Shown here piece by piece: positions 23,887 through 34,464 of a stretch of DNA of 64,000 nucleotides. The translations under genes were made by a program, and so were the position numbers. Source of the stretch: Mesocentrotus franciscanus. Taxonomy: Eukaryota; Echinodermata; Echinoidea; Camarodonta; Strongylocentrotidae. Every line of letters begins with the position of its first letter. Within the stretch, counting starts at the first letter, position 1. Location: positions 27,244,877-27,308,876 of the forward strand of contig CP137672.1 in NCBI GenBank assembly GCA_037976565.1. The letters are read 5' to 3'. Below the pieces are notes generated by a model. It saw nothing but the letters and a program-made list of their open reading frames with translations, ran no database searches and had not been told where the DNA came from.

Positions 23887-26717
23887 ACATGATCATTTTC
23901 ATTATCAACATCATCATCACCACCAACACCACCACCACCATAATCAACACCACAAGCACCACAACCACCACCACCACCACCACCACAATCAACACCACAA
24001 GCACCACCACCACCACCTCCATCATCATCATCATCATAATAACCATTTAACTATGGGTTCTCCATTTAACTCTTTCTATAACAACTCCAGAGTCATCATT
24101 CTTCTGTCTTGATGAATGCAGTTAATCCATTTATTCGGTCAGCCTCTCTTTCAAGGTCTTCCCCGTCTTTGCTCAGAAGATGATCTCGTCAAGTCATTCT
24201 CCCCTTGCCCTCTTTATGTTTCTAAAGTTGCTATATCTTATATTCTCTCTTCTCTCCATCACTCTAACTTCATTTTGTGCCTTTCTTGTCTTATTTGATT
24301 TTTATAATTTGAATGTTCTGTATGTCCTGCAAGACATTAATCTACACTTGCCACTCTCCACCCAGGTGTTAAGTGGGTACCGGTAGGAAGGATTTCCTTG
24401 AATGCTGTGAGCGCCGTAATCGGCAGCCTAGCATAGCCGGGTAATGTTCAAGCGCCTTGAGCATCTTGCAAGGTGGATACGTGCGCTATATGAGAATCCA
24501 ATATTATTATTATTATTATGTCAAGAAGCCCATGAAAGCGCAGTCTTAACAGAGCTGCAGAATTGAGCTATGACATGTGACCTATGTCTTTTTTTCATAG
24601 GTTAGATCTCCTGTATTTCGAGAAGCACTCAAAAGCTTACTATTAGCAGAACTCCAGGATAGAAGGAGCTTTTATAACACATAGAAAAATGAAATGTAAC
24701 CTACCTCTTGTTTTCATAGCCCAAATGTCCTGTATGCCGAGAAGCCCTTGAAGTCACACTCTTAGAGAAGCTGCAGGATGCTCCTGAACCAAGCTATGAT
24801 GATTGTCCTGATATTGAGATGACCCCAGAGTTGCGCCAAAGGCAAGTTAAGATGAAAGCAGAGTTTGAACGCCAGAAAGCTAAGGGAGGCCATATTGATA
24901 TAGAGGCAGAGAGAAATAAACATCTCATTAGCATTAGACATGTAAGTATACAGTTCATAATGACTAATTAGTTTCCATTTCTTTTAAATAATCATTTTCC
25001 TCATGAGGATTGCAAAAAGCTATTTAGATTATCTTTGTGATGGCATTTTAACATGGCATTACATGAGTATGGGAACAATACACATGGTATTATCAAAATT
25101 TATCCCATTCAAATAGACTACCTATGTCTAATTTACCTAAGCTAACCCAATTGAAAATAGCTTTTGGTATTGCACTGTTTCCTTGCAGTTAAAAAAAAAG
25201 GTTAAACAGTGCTTCACAAGTTGCTCCAAAATAGAGCACAGATCCACTTCAGAATAATCAGTTGAGCCAATGTAAAATAACAGTCTTTGATCTATCGCCA
25301 ACTTCTATATCAATAGAAAGGCCTTTGAAAATTCCTTGAACTGGTCTACAGAAGTAGTAGGCCTAGTTAGAGTGTGTAACTTGTGCCATAACTTTGTAGC
25401 AATTGTGAACAGTGAAAGGCAAATAGAAATCATCGTAAATAGCGCAGGAAGATGAAAAGTTGCAGTGGGTGGACAGGGCTAGCTTGTGCAATTCTTTTTT
25501 CTTTGGTCAAATTTTGTGTTCAGGTTCCTAACTTGTCTGTAGAGGACATAGTATCACAGCAACTCAAGAATGCAACACTCGCTGCAACCGATGCAAAGAT
25601 ACCTCAAGACCAGTCCAAGCCAGCTGCAGAACACACTCAGAGGAAGCACAATCAAGAAGCTCCTGTCTTTGTTCATAACAAGCATCGCGATCGACATGGA
25701 GGACGGCCGTCATCGGGGATCAAGAGAGGGAAGAGGTTATCATAGGTCACATCCGAAGCATTCTGCTAGGAGAGATGAGAGGCCAAGTTCAAGTAGATTT
25801 CATCAGAGGTCCGATCATCAAAGATGGACCAGTGATAGAGATAGACAGGTGGAAAGGAGAGGGAATGATGGACAGAAAGGAGGTGAAAGGAGAGAGGAGA
25901 GTCGGATAGCCAACGACAAAGAGTTGGGAGAATTGAAAGTGGACATATTAGATGATGAAAATGATGTAAAACATGAGAAAGAAGAGATTAGTAATCAAGT
26001 AAATGGTGCATGTACAGAAAGAAAAGGAAGTGGGCTTGCATTATCAGCTACTGACACCAAGGGCATTGAAACCAAAGAGATGAAGAAAGATGATGGTGGC
26101 TGTGTTGTTGAGAAAGATAGGGTCAAGAGGGATGAGGAAGGAGAAGAAAAGAAGCTGAATGATGGGAAGATCAACCACGAGAGTCCAGGTTCAGGGAGAA
26201 GGACTCATGAGAAACAAGACCATTGCGGTAGAGACATGAAAGGAATAAGGAAACGGGAACATAGAGATACATTTCATCATAGAAACGATGGAAATAGACA
26301 TGATCGTGGTCAAAATCATAGGAGACCTGCCAGGTCTGATCATTCAGATGTAGGCTCACAAAAGATGGTTCTCAAGAAAAACATGACAATATGGATCAAA
26401 AGTCTCTAAATAATGAGAGAAGAGAGAGAAGAGGAGGGCAAGGTGGACAGCATATAGGCAGGGGAGGTGCTAGGGAAGGGACAGGGAGGGGCGGTTCTAG
26501 GGGAGGGATAAGGAGGGGTAGTAGTAGAGGAGGGACGGGTAGAGGTGGGATTAGAGATGGTAGTAAACAGGAGAGAATGGGTGAAACCGGTTTGAAAGCA
26601 GGAAATTCAAGTGAGAAGGCAGAGGTACGCAGTGTCAGGCCACCACCTGGGTTCGACCAACAGCCTTTGGTAAGTGACCAGAAATGCAAACCCCCTCCTG
26701 GGTTTGATGTCAGATAA
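16931..26717 (+). CDS. RNF25: E3 ubiquitin ligase RNF25 (RWD plus RING), 9 exons
   Basis: RNF25 is a RING E3 ligase implicated in NF-kB signalling and in ubiquitination at stalled ribosomes with GCN1/RNF14. Exons: 16931-16992 (ATG), 20619-20684, 21087-21189, 22102-22169, 22655-22724, 23299-23370, 23722-23820, 24720-24941, 25524-26717 (TAA). Exons 2-5 encode the RWD domain (ITLHPATAGNKDTQYVCLTL, FRNPRGLSEDEL). Exons 6-8 encode the RING with all eight ligands: CTIC, CYHYFH, FC, CPVC. GGHIDIEAERNKHLISI follows, as in human. The last exon is Lys/Arg/Glu/His-rich, then RGG-rich (GRGGAREGTGRGGSRGG), ending with two PPPGF motifs. In that exon the reading frame shifts twice: at a GGGG run (25715-25718, one base too many) and an AAAA run (26360-26363, one base too few). 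These two changes restore the outer frame and look like homopolymer indels. About 650 residues, longer than human (459). Identity is secure; the exact C-terminal reading is less so. Confidence 0.92.
17214..19512. mobile_element. Foldback structure with long inverted repeats enclosing an RT fragment
   Basis: Arm 17214-17443 and arm 19344-19512 are inverted copies. For example GTATTAAAAGCTGTGCTATT near 17251 recurs reverse-complemented near 19470, and the match runs on through ATCGGTACTT and GATGACACCT. The left arm is longer because of small insertions. The repeats begin at ACATAGCTGCATTACT on both outer edges, and sequence outside does not match. Between the arms lies a 5'-truncated retrotransposon. 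Either a foldback DNA element was hit by the retrotransposon or a local inverted duplication flanks it. It sits in RNF25 intron 1. Confidence 0.7.
17583..19082 (+). pseudogene. Broken, 5'-truncated non-LTR retrotransposon reverse transcriptase
   Basis: The open stretch shows reverse transcriptase blocks in order: SNYRPISLTCVCCKVME, QHGFRRGLSTTTQL, IIFLDFKKAFDRVPH, SGVPQGSVIGPILFLLYIND and the catalytic FADD (LFADDSTLYL). A segment usually present before KYLGV is shortened. Near 18475 the frame breaks, continuing in another frame as EQVQRTAARFVYCDYRY, with a further stop at about 18637 before the YPRAIRIWNHLP motif typical of Jockey/CR1-type C-termini. There is no endonuclease domain, so the copy is 5'-truncated. 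The 3' end is likely the short tandem ACCAAGT run near 19058-19082. Its GC content is higher than the surrounding intron. It is dead. Confidence 0.88.
19530..19666 (+). repeat. Three tandem units of about 46 bp
   Basis: Three imperfect units share ACCCAAATCAGAGGCTAA-like cores followed by GAAAGAGACAGAGAG-like purine tails (about 19530-19574, 19575-19622, 19623-19666). The end of the third unit (AGAAATCTTCGGTCTAGG) is an inverted match to 19296-19315 inside the neighbouring foldback element. Confidence 0.7.
19742..20180. mobile_element. 439-bp hairpin MITE with TA target-site duplication
   Basis: The left end GGGGCGCTGGTCCGAGAATA and the right end (reverse complement GGGGCGCTGGTCCGAGAATG) are near-perfect. 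Similarity between the arms continues with indels for about 200 bases on each side, through GGCGATGCGAAAAACGG and GGCGATGTGAAAAACGG, so nearly the whole element can fold back. TA flanks both ends (19740-19741 and 20181-20182), the signature of Tc1/mariner-type insertion. It is CpG-rich compared with the surrounding intron and encodes no protein. Confidence 0.88.
21558..21706 (+). other. Exon-like segment in RNF25 intron 3
   Basis: TTGCTTGCAG precedes and GTACTT follows a 149-base segment. In one frame it is open with protein-like composition (ITLELYNFPLLSFRIVTSAA). Joined to RNF25 exon 3 in phase it would instead read into TGA after four codons. It is either a poison exon, an exon of something nested, or chance. 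Confidence 0.2.
23855..24043 (+). repeat. (ATC)n/(ACC)n trinucleotide repeat
   Basis: A 190-base tract of ATC/CAT triplets grades into CAC/ACC triplets and back to ATC. It begins 34 bases after the RNF25 exon 7 donor. The long frames across it on both strands are repeat artefacts. Confidence 0.9.
24371..24518 (+). repeat. SINE-like element with (ATT)n tail
   Basis: The segment ends with GCGCTATATGAGAATCCAAT followed by (ATT)n, the common 3' tail form of marine-invertebrate SINEs. It lies directly against the first decayed copy of RNF25 exon 8, which suggests the insertion cut the exon-copy array. Confidence 0.55.
24519..24719 (+). pseudogene. Two decayed tandem copies of RNF25 exon 8
   Basis: Copy A (24519-24600) begins TGTCAAGAAGCCCATGAAAG and matches exon 8 TGCCGAGAAGCCCTTGAAGT, then CTGCAG and GAGCTATGA. 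Copy B (24601-24719) begins after its own TTTTTTCATAG acceptor, GTTAGATCTCCTGTATTTCG, matching CCCAAATGTCCTGTATGCCG of exon 8 at 24720. Copy B would read SPVFREALKSLLLAELQD: both RING cysteines are changed to Ser and Phe, and the frame ends at a TAG. The B to true-exon spacing is 119 bases and includes the intron's 3' end. Copy A is cut at its 5' side by the SINE. Confidence 0.85.
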
Positions 26718-26978
26718 CGATGGCTAGTAGTATATCATTTGAAATATGTAGGCATGTGTGCAGATTAAACACTTCTGTTGGAAGTAGATAGTTGTGGATG
26801 ATTTGGCTTGATTGCAGGATATCCCACTATGCATTACTAGAAAGCAGGGTCATGATTAGGCCCTAGGGTCAGGGTTACTTGTGTAGTGGGATATTCTGCT
26901 GCTGTTCTGGAAATTTTAACGCCTATCATGAATTCTCAATGGAGTTGTATTTTAAGGGAAACTGGCTTAAATCAACTC

Positions 26979-27310
26979 TTAAAGGAAAATCCACCCTTGA
27001 TAGCAAACTTGTCTAAATAAAGCAGAAAAATCAGAGAAGCATACTGATGAAAGTTTGAATATAATCGGACAAAAAATTAGAAAGTTACACATTTTTATAT
27101 CTGATTATCAAGATATTTATGATTGGAATTCAAAATTTCAAAAAACGTTTTCCCAACGATGTTTATAACACTACGTCTATTGGGGAAAATGAGTATGGTA
27201 AAACCGGTCACTCAAAGATTTTTACTTTTTTGAGGCACTTCATGATCATTTTGAAGCGCAATTCTTTAAGGGCTTCAATATTACACCATATCACAGACGC
27301 TGATAACACG
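26979..27310 (+). repeat. Dispersed repeat related to the 40860-41460 element
   Basis: TCTTAAAGGAAAATCCACCC corresponds to the terminal repeat TTTAAAGGGCAATCCAACC at 40894. The interior (GCAGAAAAATCAGAGAAG, GAAAGTTTGAATATAATCGG) matches the reverse complement of about 41330-41400. The right terminus was not found, so this is a partial or diverged copy. Confidence 0.6.
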
Positions 27311-28181
27311 TAGAGCCATGCGTCTCAGATTTGGCATTGTTATACAATGCCTTTAACAATGCCTTTAAGGTCATCTGGTCATGTCTTCAGTTGTAAATAA
27401 GAGGATAACTATATTTTTAGTATATTATGGACCGACATTATTATTGGTGAAGTTGACGTTTTCATCATATCCAAGTTGCGATATGGACTTGAGTCACTTG
27501 AAAAAAAATGTTACTAACCCACTACAAAATAAACAGTATTTTTCAAAGTAAATAATGTGGATAGGCCTACCCACTGGACTTTGAAATGTAGTTATTTTAA
27601 GATGATGTGTTCATTTCAGCAATCACAATGATGATTCTGTACAAGGTTGTATCCTCTGTGTAGAGTCAGGGCTGTTTTTACCATTACGATTGTTGGCGGA
27701 GGGGGAGTTGGACCAATGTGCCGATGAGTTGACTGGAAATTTTCAAATTGGATGACAGATGTTCACATATTTTTTCCTTAAAAGCAGGGGAGATCATAAT
27801 TTTTTTAGATTTGCCAACAGCCTGTAAAAAAATGTTGAATTTGCCCAGAGAAAACTTTAGCAATGCTCCTGTATAATAGAGTACACGTTCTTCAACACTG
27901 AAAAGACTAGACTTTGCGTGAGGCTCAAAAGACTAGAATGGGATATGAAGTTGAGCCGCTCTCACCCTGAGCGTGACCGATTACCTCAAAATTTTCATAC
28001 AAAAGGAGTGCTAATATTATGACATAACAAAAGGATGCTGGATACACAAGATGCTTGAAATGTAACAAATTTATATGAAAAGTATATTAAAGACAAGATA
28101 AAATCATAACCAAATATGTGTGTGTGTTTTTAAGTACAGGCTGTATATCTATTAGGTTCAACTTTTTATTACATTAAGAGG

Positions 28182-28474
28182 GAAGGAAGTAAAAGAAAGA
28201 GCGTGAAATTAAGATATGAGAGAGAAAGAGAGAGAGATATATATAGAGAAAGAGGGAGAGAATGGATAAGCATATGAGCTAGAGTGGGAGGGAGGGAGAA
28301 AGAGAAAAAAGTGAGAGCAGAGAGTTTTAAGAAGAAAGACGGGATGAGAGATATGGAGGATTGGAAGAAGAGAGAAAAATATAAGAAGGAGATGAAGAGA
28401 TCGAGGGAGAAAGATAGTGGAGTAGGGAATGGAGAAAAAGGGAGAGCGGGCTATAGAGCGGCAGAGGAATAAGC

Positions 28475-28508
<34 letters not shown>
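28182..28508 (+). repeat. Purine-rich (GA)n region
   Basis: A 330-base region of AGAGAG/GGGAGA/AAAGAA tracts ends in a pure (GA)n run at about 28475-28507. The Ser/Leu-rich minus frame and Lys/Glu-rich plus frame across it are composition artefacts. Confidence 0.85.
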
Positions 28509-28511
<3 letters not shown>

Positions 28512-29257
28512 AGCACGAAATCTAAAATAGTGAAAAACCTGTATCATTCACATGAGTTGCAGTCGTATATATTACAATCACTCCAGCAAGAAAAAAAAAA
28601 ATAAAAATAAAAGAAAGAAAAAGAATAGTTTGATATGAAGTACATAATGTAAGGAATATCAATGTATCCTGACAGGATAATGAAAGTTCAAACTAAACTA
28701 GGAATTACCCTTTGATAGCTTGCTATTATTATGAAAGAATTGAGTTTGTCTTTGATAATCAATGGACATTAATATCAGTCTATACGTCAGCCCTCTATGG
28801 CGATTGTAGTGGCACCAAAACAAACAAAAACAGTGCAATAAAAATCAAGTTGATATTACTATATACTAAAGTATAACCATTTAAGTCTGTTAGTTTATTA
28901 CTATGATGTAAAGTTTTCGATTAAAAAAGAAGAAGATTCGACTGATACCACAAAACTCCCGGAAAAAAAACTTTGCTTAGCTGAGCTGAGCTGCTTACCT
29001 GCCCAACCAAAAAACGTTAAACCTTGAAACAAGGCTAGCATAAACAGGGATTCGCGTGGTATATATATACCGATTCGCGTGCAGGTGCAGAGTTAACAAG
29101 CAAAATTTTCTCTCTCTCGCTCTGTCAATAGTGGAATCATATCTTAATCCTTCAACAATCGGAGGTCAAGTGGGTCAGGTGGCGTACCGAGATCAATGTG
29201 GATGTTTAAACAACAGATTTTATTCAGGAGACGTGACATAAATCAGTCAAAATTCAG

Positions 29258-30888
29258 TCCCAACCGCAAGACGCCGGCTACTCGGATTGGGTTTATCAAT
29301 CCTATGTGAAGGAGATGTCGAACCAGCACTCCGCCCAGGCGCTCAACTGGCGCAAGCTCTACCTGAGTAGAGCCAAGCTGAAGGCCTCCAGCAGAACGTC
29401 TGCTCTGCTGGCAGGATTTGCCATGGTAATTGTAATCCTTGTGGCTTGTCCCTCCTCACCCTAGAGTTTAGTTAGATTTAAAACGAACATAAATTAAAGG
29501 AAAGCAGTCATTTAAGATGTAGACCGATGAAGGTTAATAATGTCAAAAGACATGACAAATGATTTGAACATGTTGGAAATGTTGTCGTTGAGTGTTGAAT
29601 GTTGGTTTGCTGTTGAGTGTTGCCTGTTGGTGATTCAATTTTCGTGGGGCCTTTCAATATGAATATATATATTTGAACTGTTAACTGCATGATAAGCACT
29701 TGCTCCCTTCAAGCCAAGACTTCATTTAGTATTTCATTTAGTATTTATTTTTCAGTTAATCTTCATGAACTTAATAGTAGTTGGTTCTTGCTATTTGCTC
29801 CCTACACAAAGTACACATTCTGTTTCAGTTGTAATTTTGTGTCTTTGCCATTGTCATTGTAAAATACCCTTTACTGTTTACATCTTGACTATGAAATAGA
29901 CTTTTGGACTTTTTCGTCTTTCTCAAATAAAAATGAATTGCTCAATTAAGACATATATTTAAATTTTAATAGTAATCTGTGTGTATTTAACTTATTGGAC
30001 ACATTTCACATGTGACTTTCAGTTTTCAGCTCAGCTCAGTTAACATGCATTCCAAATTTCATTGGCATTGAGTTTCAACCCAAGTTATCTTGGCTTAGTT
30101 ACTAACTAATTACAGAATAAAATAAACCGATAATCAGACCTAAATGTAAACATAATTACAATGGTTGAGTGGCTTGCATACTAGTAAATATTTTCAAACA
30201 TACACATACATGTACATACATTGATGTATTCATGTACTTGCAATTGTTGAATGAATTGAATAATATTAATAAATATTTTCAAACTTGTATGTACTGTTTT
30301 TTTTTACCTTCTAAAATACATGTATTACAATTGATATTTTCTGATGATCAAATTAAAGAATGCAACTTTTAATCATATTTAATAATTTTTCAGGTTGCCA
30401 TGGTTGAAGTGCAGTTATCAGCGACCAAAGAAACCAACGCATATGACCCCCTCATGATAGCCTTCAGTATTAACACCACGATCCTGGTAGTTGTTCACAT
30501 GGCCGCTCTTCTCATCAGTACCTGCATCCTTCCTAACATAGAAGCCGTCAGCAATGTCCACAATGTGAACGCAGTCCAGGAGTCCCCACACAACAGCCTT
30601 GCTTTCTACATAGAGATGTCATGGATCTTTTCTACTGTCCTGGGCATCTTTCTCTTCCTCGTAGAGATCATCCTGCTGGCGTGGGTCAAGTTTGGTATGG
30701 CTCACTACAACAGTGCAGCTCTCGCGGCCACCATCATCACAGCTCCCGTTCTAGTCGTTCTTATCGTCTTCGCATTCCATTTCTACCGGAGGTTGGTCTC
30801 TCACAAGACTGAGAGCCAGACCAAAGGGCTGGAGGAGTTGGAGAGTATGAACAATCAGCTAGACAATGGTCAGCTTCAGATTGTGTGA
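29258..30888 (+). CDS. ORAI: ORAI calcium release-activated calcium channel subunit
   Basis: ORAI is the pore subunit of the plasma-membrane channel opened by STIM when ER calcium falls. Exons seen: about 29258-29425 and 30394-30888 (TGA). The cytosolic segment [20 protein letters not shown] and TM1 with the selectivity-filter Glu (AMVEVQL) are intact. TM2-TM4 follow: [16 protein letters not shown], then [13 protein letters not shown], which keeps the TM3 glutamate, and [14 protein letters not shown]. The C-terminal coiled helix for STIM binding ([12 protein letters not shown]) is present. The outer vestibule lacks the Asp cluster of ORAI1. Conserved residues ([12 protein letters not shown]) lie upstream of the first in-frame ATG (29315), with an in-frame TGA at 29234, so the start codon must be in an unseen upstream exon; the acceptor at 29256-29257 is a guess. 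The TM3-TM4 loop is short, nearer to ORAI2/3 than ORAI1. Confidence 0.94.
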
Positions 30889-32892
30889 AATATGACCCCC
30901 CTGTACATATAACCCAAGGAACACCTTCCAATGGGGAAATACTTTTACCTTTCAGAAGAGGCTAAAACTCCTCCATTCACTTCTCACAACTCATCAACAG
31001 GGACAGTAGAAACTTCAAGTTCAATGTTTAAGATGAAGTCCAGCTTGACATCAAGTTGGTTTTCAGCACAAAATGGGAGGAGCAGGTACATGTATTAAAG
31101 TAGAAGTTTGAGTAAAGTTTAAGAAACGATAGGCAAGTTATGAATTAACTTTTTATGTTGTGATTGATCAAACAAATTGATAACTCTTTGGTTTTCCATG
31201 TGAGCAGCTTTCCATTTGTTTTGTAAAGAATATTTCTTAACTTCTTGAATTTTTATTTCCTCCCCCAAAAAGCCATTTTTTTCATCAAAAACCAAAGAAG
31301 GGGTTTTTTTTCTTTATTTTTTTTTGGTTTTAGTACAAATATACATGTATGGAGAGCTGCCCATAGCATAAATCATAGAGTTGCCAGTTCATGATTGATT
31401 GATGACAAATTTGAACATTTATGACTTTTTATTGTTTATCGACTTTTCCTCTAAACTTTTTCAGATCTGCTTCGCTTGTTTTCTTGCAATTAGGAAAACC
31501 AAGGGAAGGGACCAAAGTTAACATGTGAGGTTTGGAGTTTTAATCGATTGCCTGGCAGGTATGTCTTTGGACAAGGCATATTAGTGCCAAGGATGTCGCC
31601 TACATGTACGGCTACTCGGCTAGGGATTTCCCTGTTTATCTGTACATGTAATGTATTTGTCCGTCTGGAATCATTCTCTTGTAAATATGGACCTGGTAGG
31701 CTTTAATCCTTCTACTCTTTGCTGATCAATATTTGTTGGTGCTAAGCCAGGTGAACAATTTTGAAATGCGAAGATATAAATGTCGTTACATGTACAGATG
31801 AATGTATTATAATGTACACCATATGTGGAACACATTATTTATCATTGTTTTCTTTTAAACATTTCCTTGAAAAAATTGCAAAAAAACAAAAATATGAACA
31901 CTGCGCGAGTGCTCAGAGATATTTATTTATACATGTAGAGTCACATACATAATTGGGACATTGTACATGTACGTATGTAGTTGTGTAGGCTGAGTGAATG
32001 ATTTTTTAATGTGGTATTTAACATGCTGTTAGATTCATGACATCACACTTTTATTAAAAACAAAAATATTTATGTGCAATCGTAGATGCCTAGGTTTAAA
32101 TAATGTTTTCATTGGGTTTCCAATCGTGTTACATTATTATCATTGGTTAATGTGAACGTTAGACTAGATTTGACATGTTGAAATTAGTAAAATTCACAAT
32201 TTTTAAGAGAGATATACATTATATAGCAGGGTTCTTTTTGTCTTTTATCTCTCTCTCTCTCTTTCTATTTTAAAGGGGGTGAAGAGGCATAAATCTAGCC
32301 ATATGCCCCTAAATTTAGAAGTATTCTAGTGTTCTTAAAAAGGTTTGAGATGATGATAAGTTTTGACAACCAGTGACTTTTTCAAAAAATGCACAACTCA
32401 ACAAAGAGAAGACTTTATTTATTGTACATGCAAATGAAGGATGATATGGACTTTTTAAATTTGTTTATTTTTTTAGGTCCTGAATGTTTCAGTCTCCTAC
32501 GTCATGCAAATATTTGAATAATCTTGGAGCATCTTTCGATAATTGTAGAATCATAATTCCAAATGTTTAGGTGATCTTATTGCTAGATGGAATAGACTTG
32601 GATATAAAGATTAACAGCATCCTTCATTTTATTGTATTAAATGTTATTCTTTATTCTCATGATTATGGTGGTGAAGCTATTTGGGTGTTTACCAGTACTC
32701 GATTACAATGTACAGTATACATTGTACATGTATACCATATTTCTCTAGTTTTTAGAATTGAGTATCGGAACCCTTTAAAATCTACGCAATTCCTTAAAAC
32801 TTTTAGAAATCTTATCTCTTGTGAATACATAATACTCGTAGAAGTAATTATAACTTGTACCATAAAGGTCATAAGATAACAGGACAGTGAAA

Positions 32893-33062
32893 AAAATACA
32901 CGGGGGCTCGGGGCGAATTAGCCCCCGAAATGCTAAAAAGAGCCCCCGAAAGTCCTAAAAGAGCCCCCAAAAATGTGCATAGAGTTCAATGCAAAACAAA
33001 TTAAAAGTGTTATTTTCATGCAAGCAAGCGTGAAAAGTAGCCCCCGAAATTTTTAAAGTATT
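32893..33062 (+). repeat. Interspersed GCCCCCGAAA motif cluster
   Basis: AGCCCCCGAAA or AGCCCCCAAAA occurs at about 32921, 32941, 32962 and 33040, with a complementary GGGGGCTCGGGGC at about 32902. The spacing of the first three is near 20 bases. No protein frame explains it. Confidence 0.6.
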
Positions 33063-34401
33063 TTTTTTCCCTGTAACAGGAGAAGAAATGGAGGGGGATG
33101 TGACGAGAGAAAAGGAGAGATATTTATTGCAGAACTTAAATTAAAATACTTTTTCTTATTTATAGTTGAGAATGGCGTTAAACATCAATTTATACACCCT
33201 CACTGAAATAATAAAATCCTCTTAATCATATCAAAGCCACCCCCTGAGTATTGTTTGAAACATAGGATTTGAAGGATTTGAAAACTGATCATTTCCAACA
33301 ATTTGGTACTGGAAGGTAAGAAGCATTTTGCAAAGACAAGATGATGATAAATAAATCAATGTCACCCCCAAAAAAATAGTCCTCAGATGTACATGTACTT
33401 TTATTTATAATAAGGATAATTAATTCATTTACATGTATTCTATTGCCTTTACTGTCCCTACTAACAGCCATTGTATACTCTGTCCATTTCCCCCCTATGT
33501 TATGCCCTTTGATAACGCAATGTATGAAATGCCCCAGTCACACTGGCGACTTTTTAAAAGCGTTCGATCTAAAAATGCTCTGTTTTGTATTATTTGTAAT
33601 ATTTCCTTCTCTCCCTTCCGTCTGAAATTGAACCAGAGCTAGTGACTAACCAGAACCACAACTGTCAGTGACAATATGGAACATCTAGACTTGTCACGCT
33701 GCCAGAAATATTGTAAACGTGTATGTTGTGCAAGAGATTGAAGGGAAGTTATTGGAAGAAAGGAAATAAGAGAATCGAAAATGAAACAGAATGTTCAAAG
33801 AGATTTTTTCCTACAAAAGCCAGGTTGTGGTTCTTTTGGTTTACTCTCTTCTGCAAACACTGAAGGAGACTTGTCAAAATAATGACCTGAGTTGTGGTTT
33901 GTAGAAAAAAATATCATTGTAGAGTTATAAGTATGAATGGTTCGTTTTTATTTGACTTACATCACAGAACTGATCTAAAATTAATGTCACTTTTATAGTA
34001 TATTGGATATCAAGAGTGTTAGCTAAATATAGTTTTCTCAGCATGACGCACTAAAACACTGGAAGCTTTATACTTCCTATTGAGCTACATTTATATGCTT
34101 ATCCATAGATGTTGTGCCATTGTGTACTGCCTTTTTAATTGTGCCTTGAATGTTATTCAAGAAAATTAACAAACTGTAACCATTACTTGTATGTTTTCCA
34201 TGTGGTAAGTTACACTCATTTATTTGTATCAATCTTGTATTTTCATATGATTGTTAAGTTAATGACATCATCCACTCGAATTAGAAAAGACTTTTTGATT
34301 GCAAGCTCCATAGACATACGGTACATGTATTATAATTGCATGAGTAAACCGACAGGTAGAATAGTAGGATGAGTTGGACAAATTTACAAGGTTTCATCTG
34401 T

Positions 34402-34464
34402 TTAGAGCCAGAAGGGCGTATAACTCACATACTAACCTACAGTTAATGCCCTTCTGGCTCTTAA
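34402..34464. repeat. Short perfect inverted repeat
   Basis: TTAGAGCCAGAAGGGC pairs with GCCCTTCTGGCTCTTAA across a loop of about 30 bases. It could be a relic of a small MITE or a transcribed hairpin. Confidence 0.7.

Larger units (their letters stand above)
26718..29257. other. Intergenic region between RNF25 and ORAI
   Basis: This holds RNF25 3' UTR sequence (ATTAAA at 26764), a dispersed repeat copy at 26979-27310 and a purine-rich tract at 28182-28508. A pyrimidine-rich TTTTCTCTCTCTCGCTCTGTCAATAG ends at about 29133; this could be the acceptor of an ORAI 5' exon or of a UTR exon. I see no other coding signal. Confidence 0.5.

Noticed and set aside
23780..24050. Val/Met-rich and Ile/Thr-rich frames
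   Set aside because: They are translations of an (ATC)n/(ACC)n repeat.
28209..28547. Ser/Leu-rich membrane-like minus frame
   Set aside because: It is a translation of GA-rich microsatellite DNA, with no exon signals.
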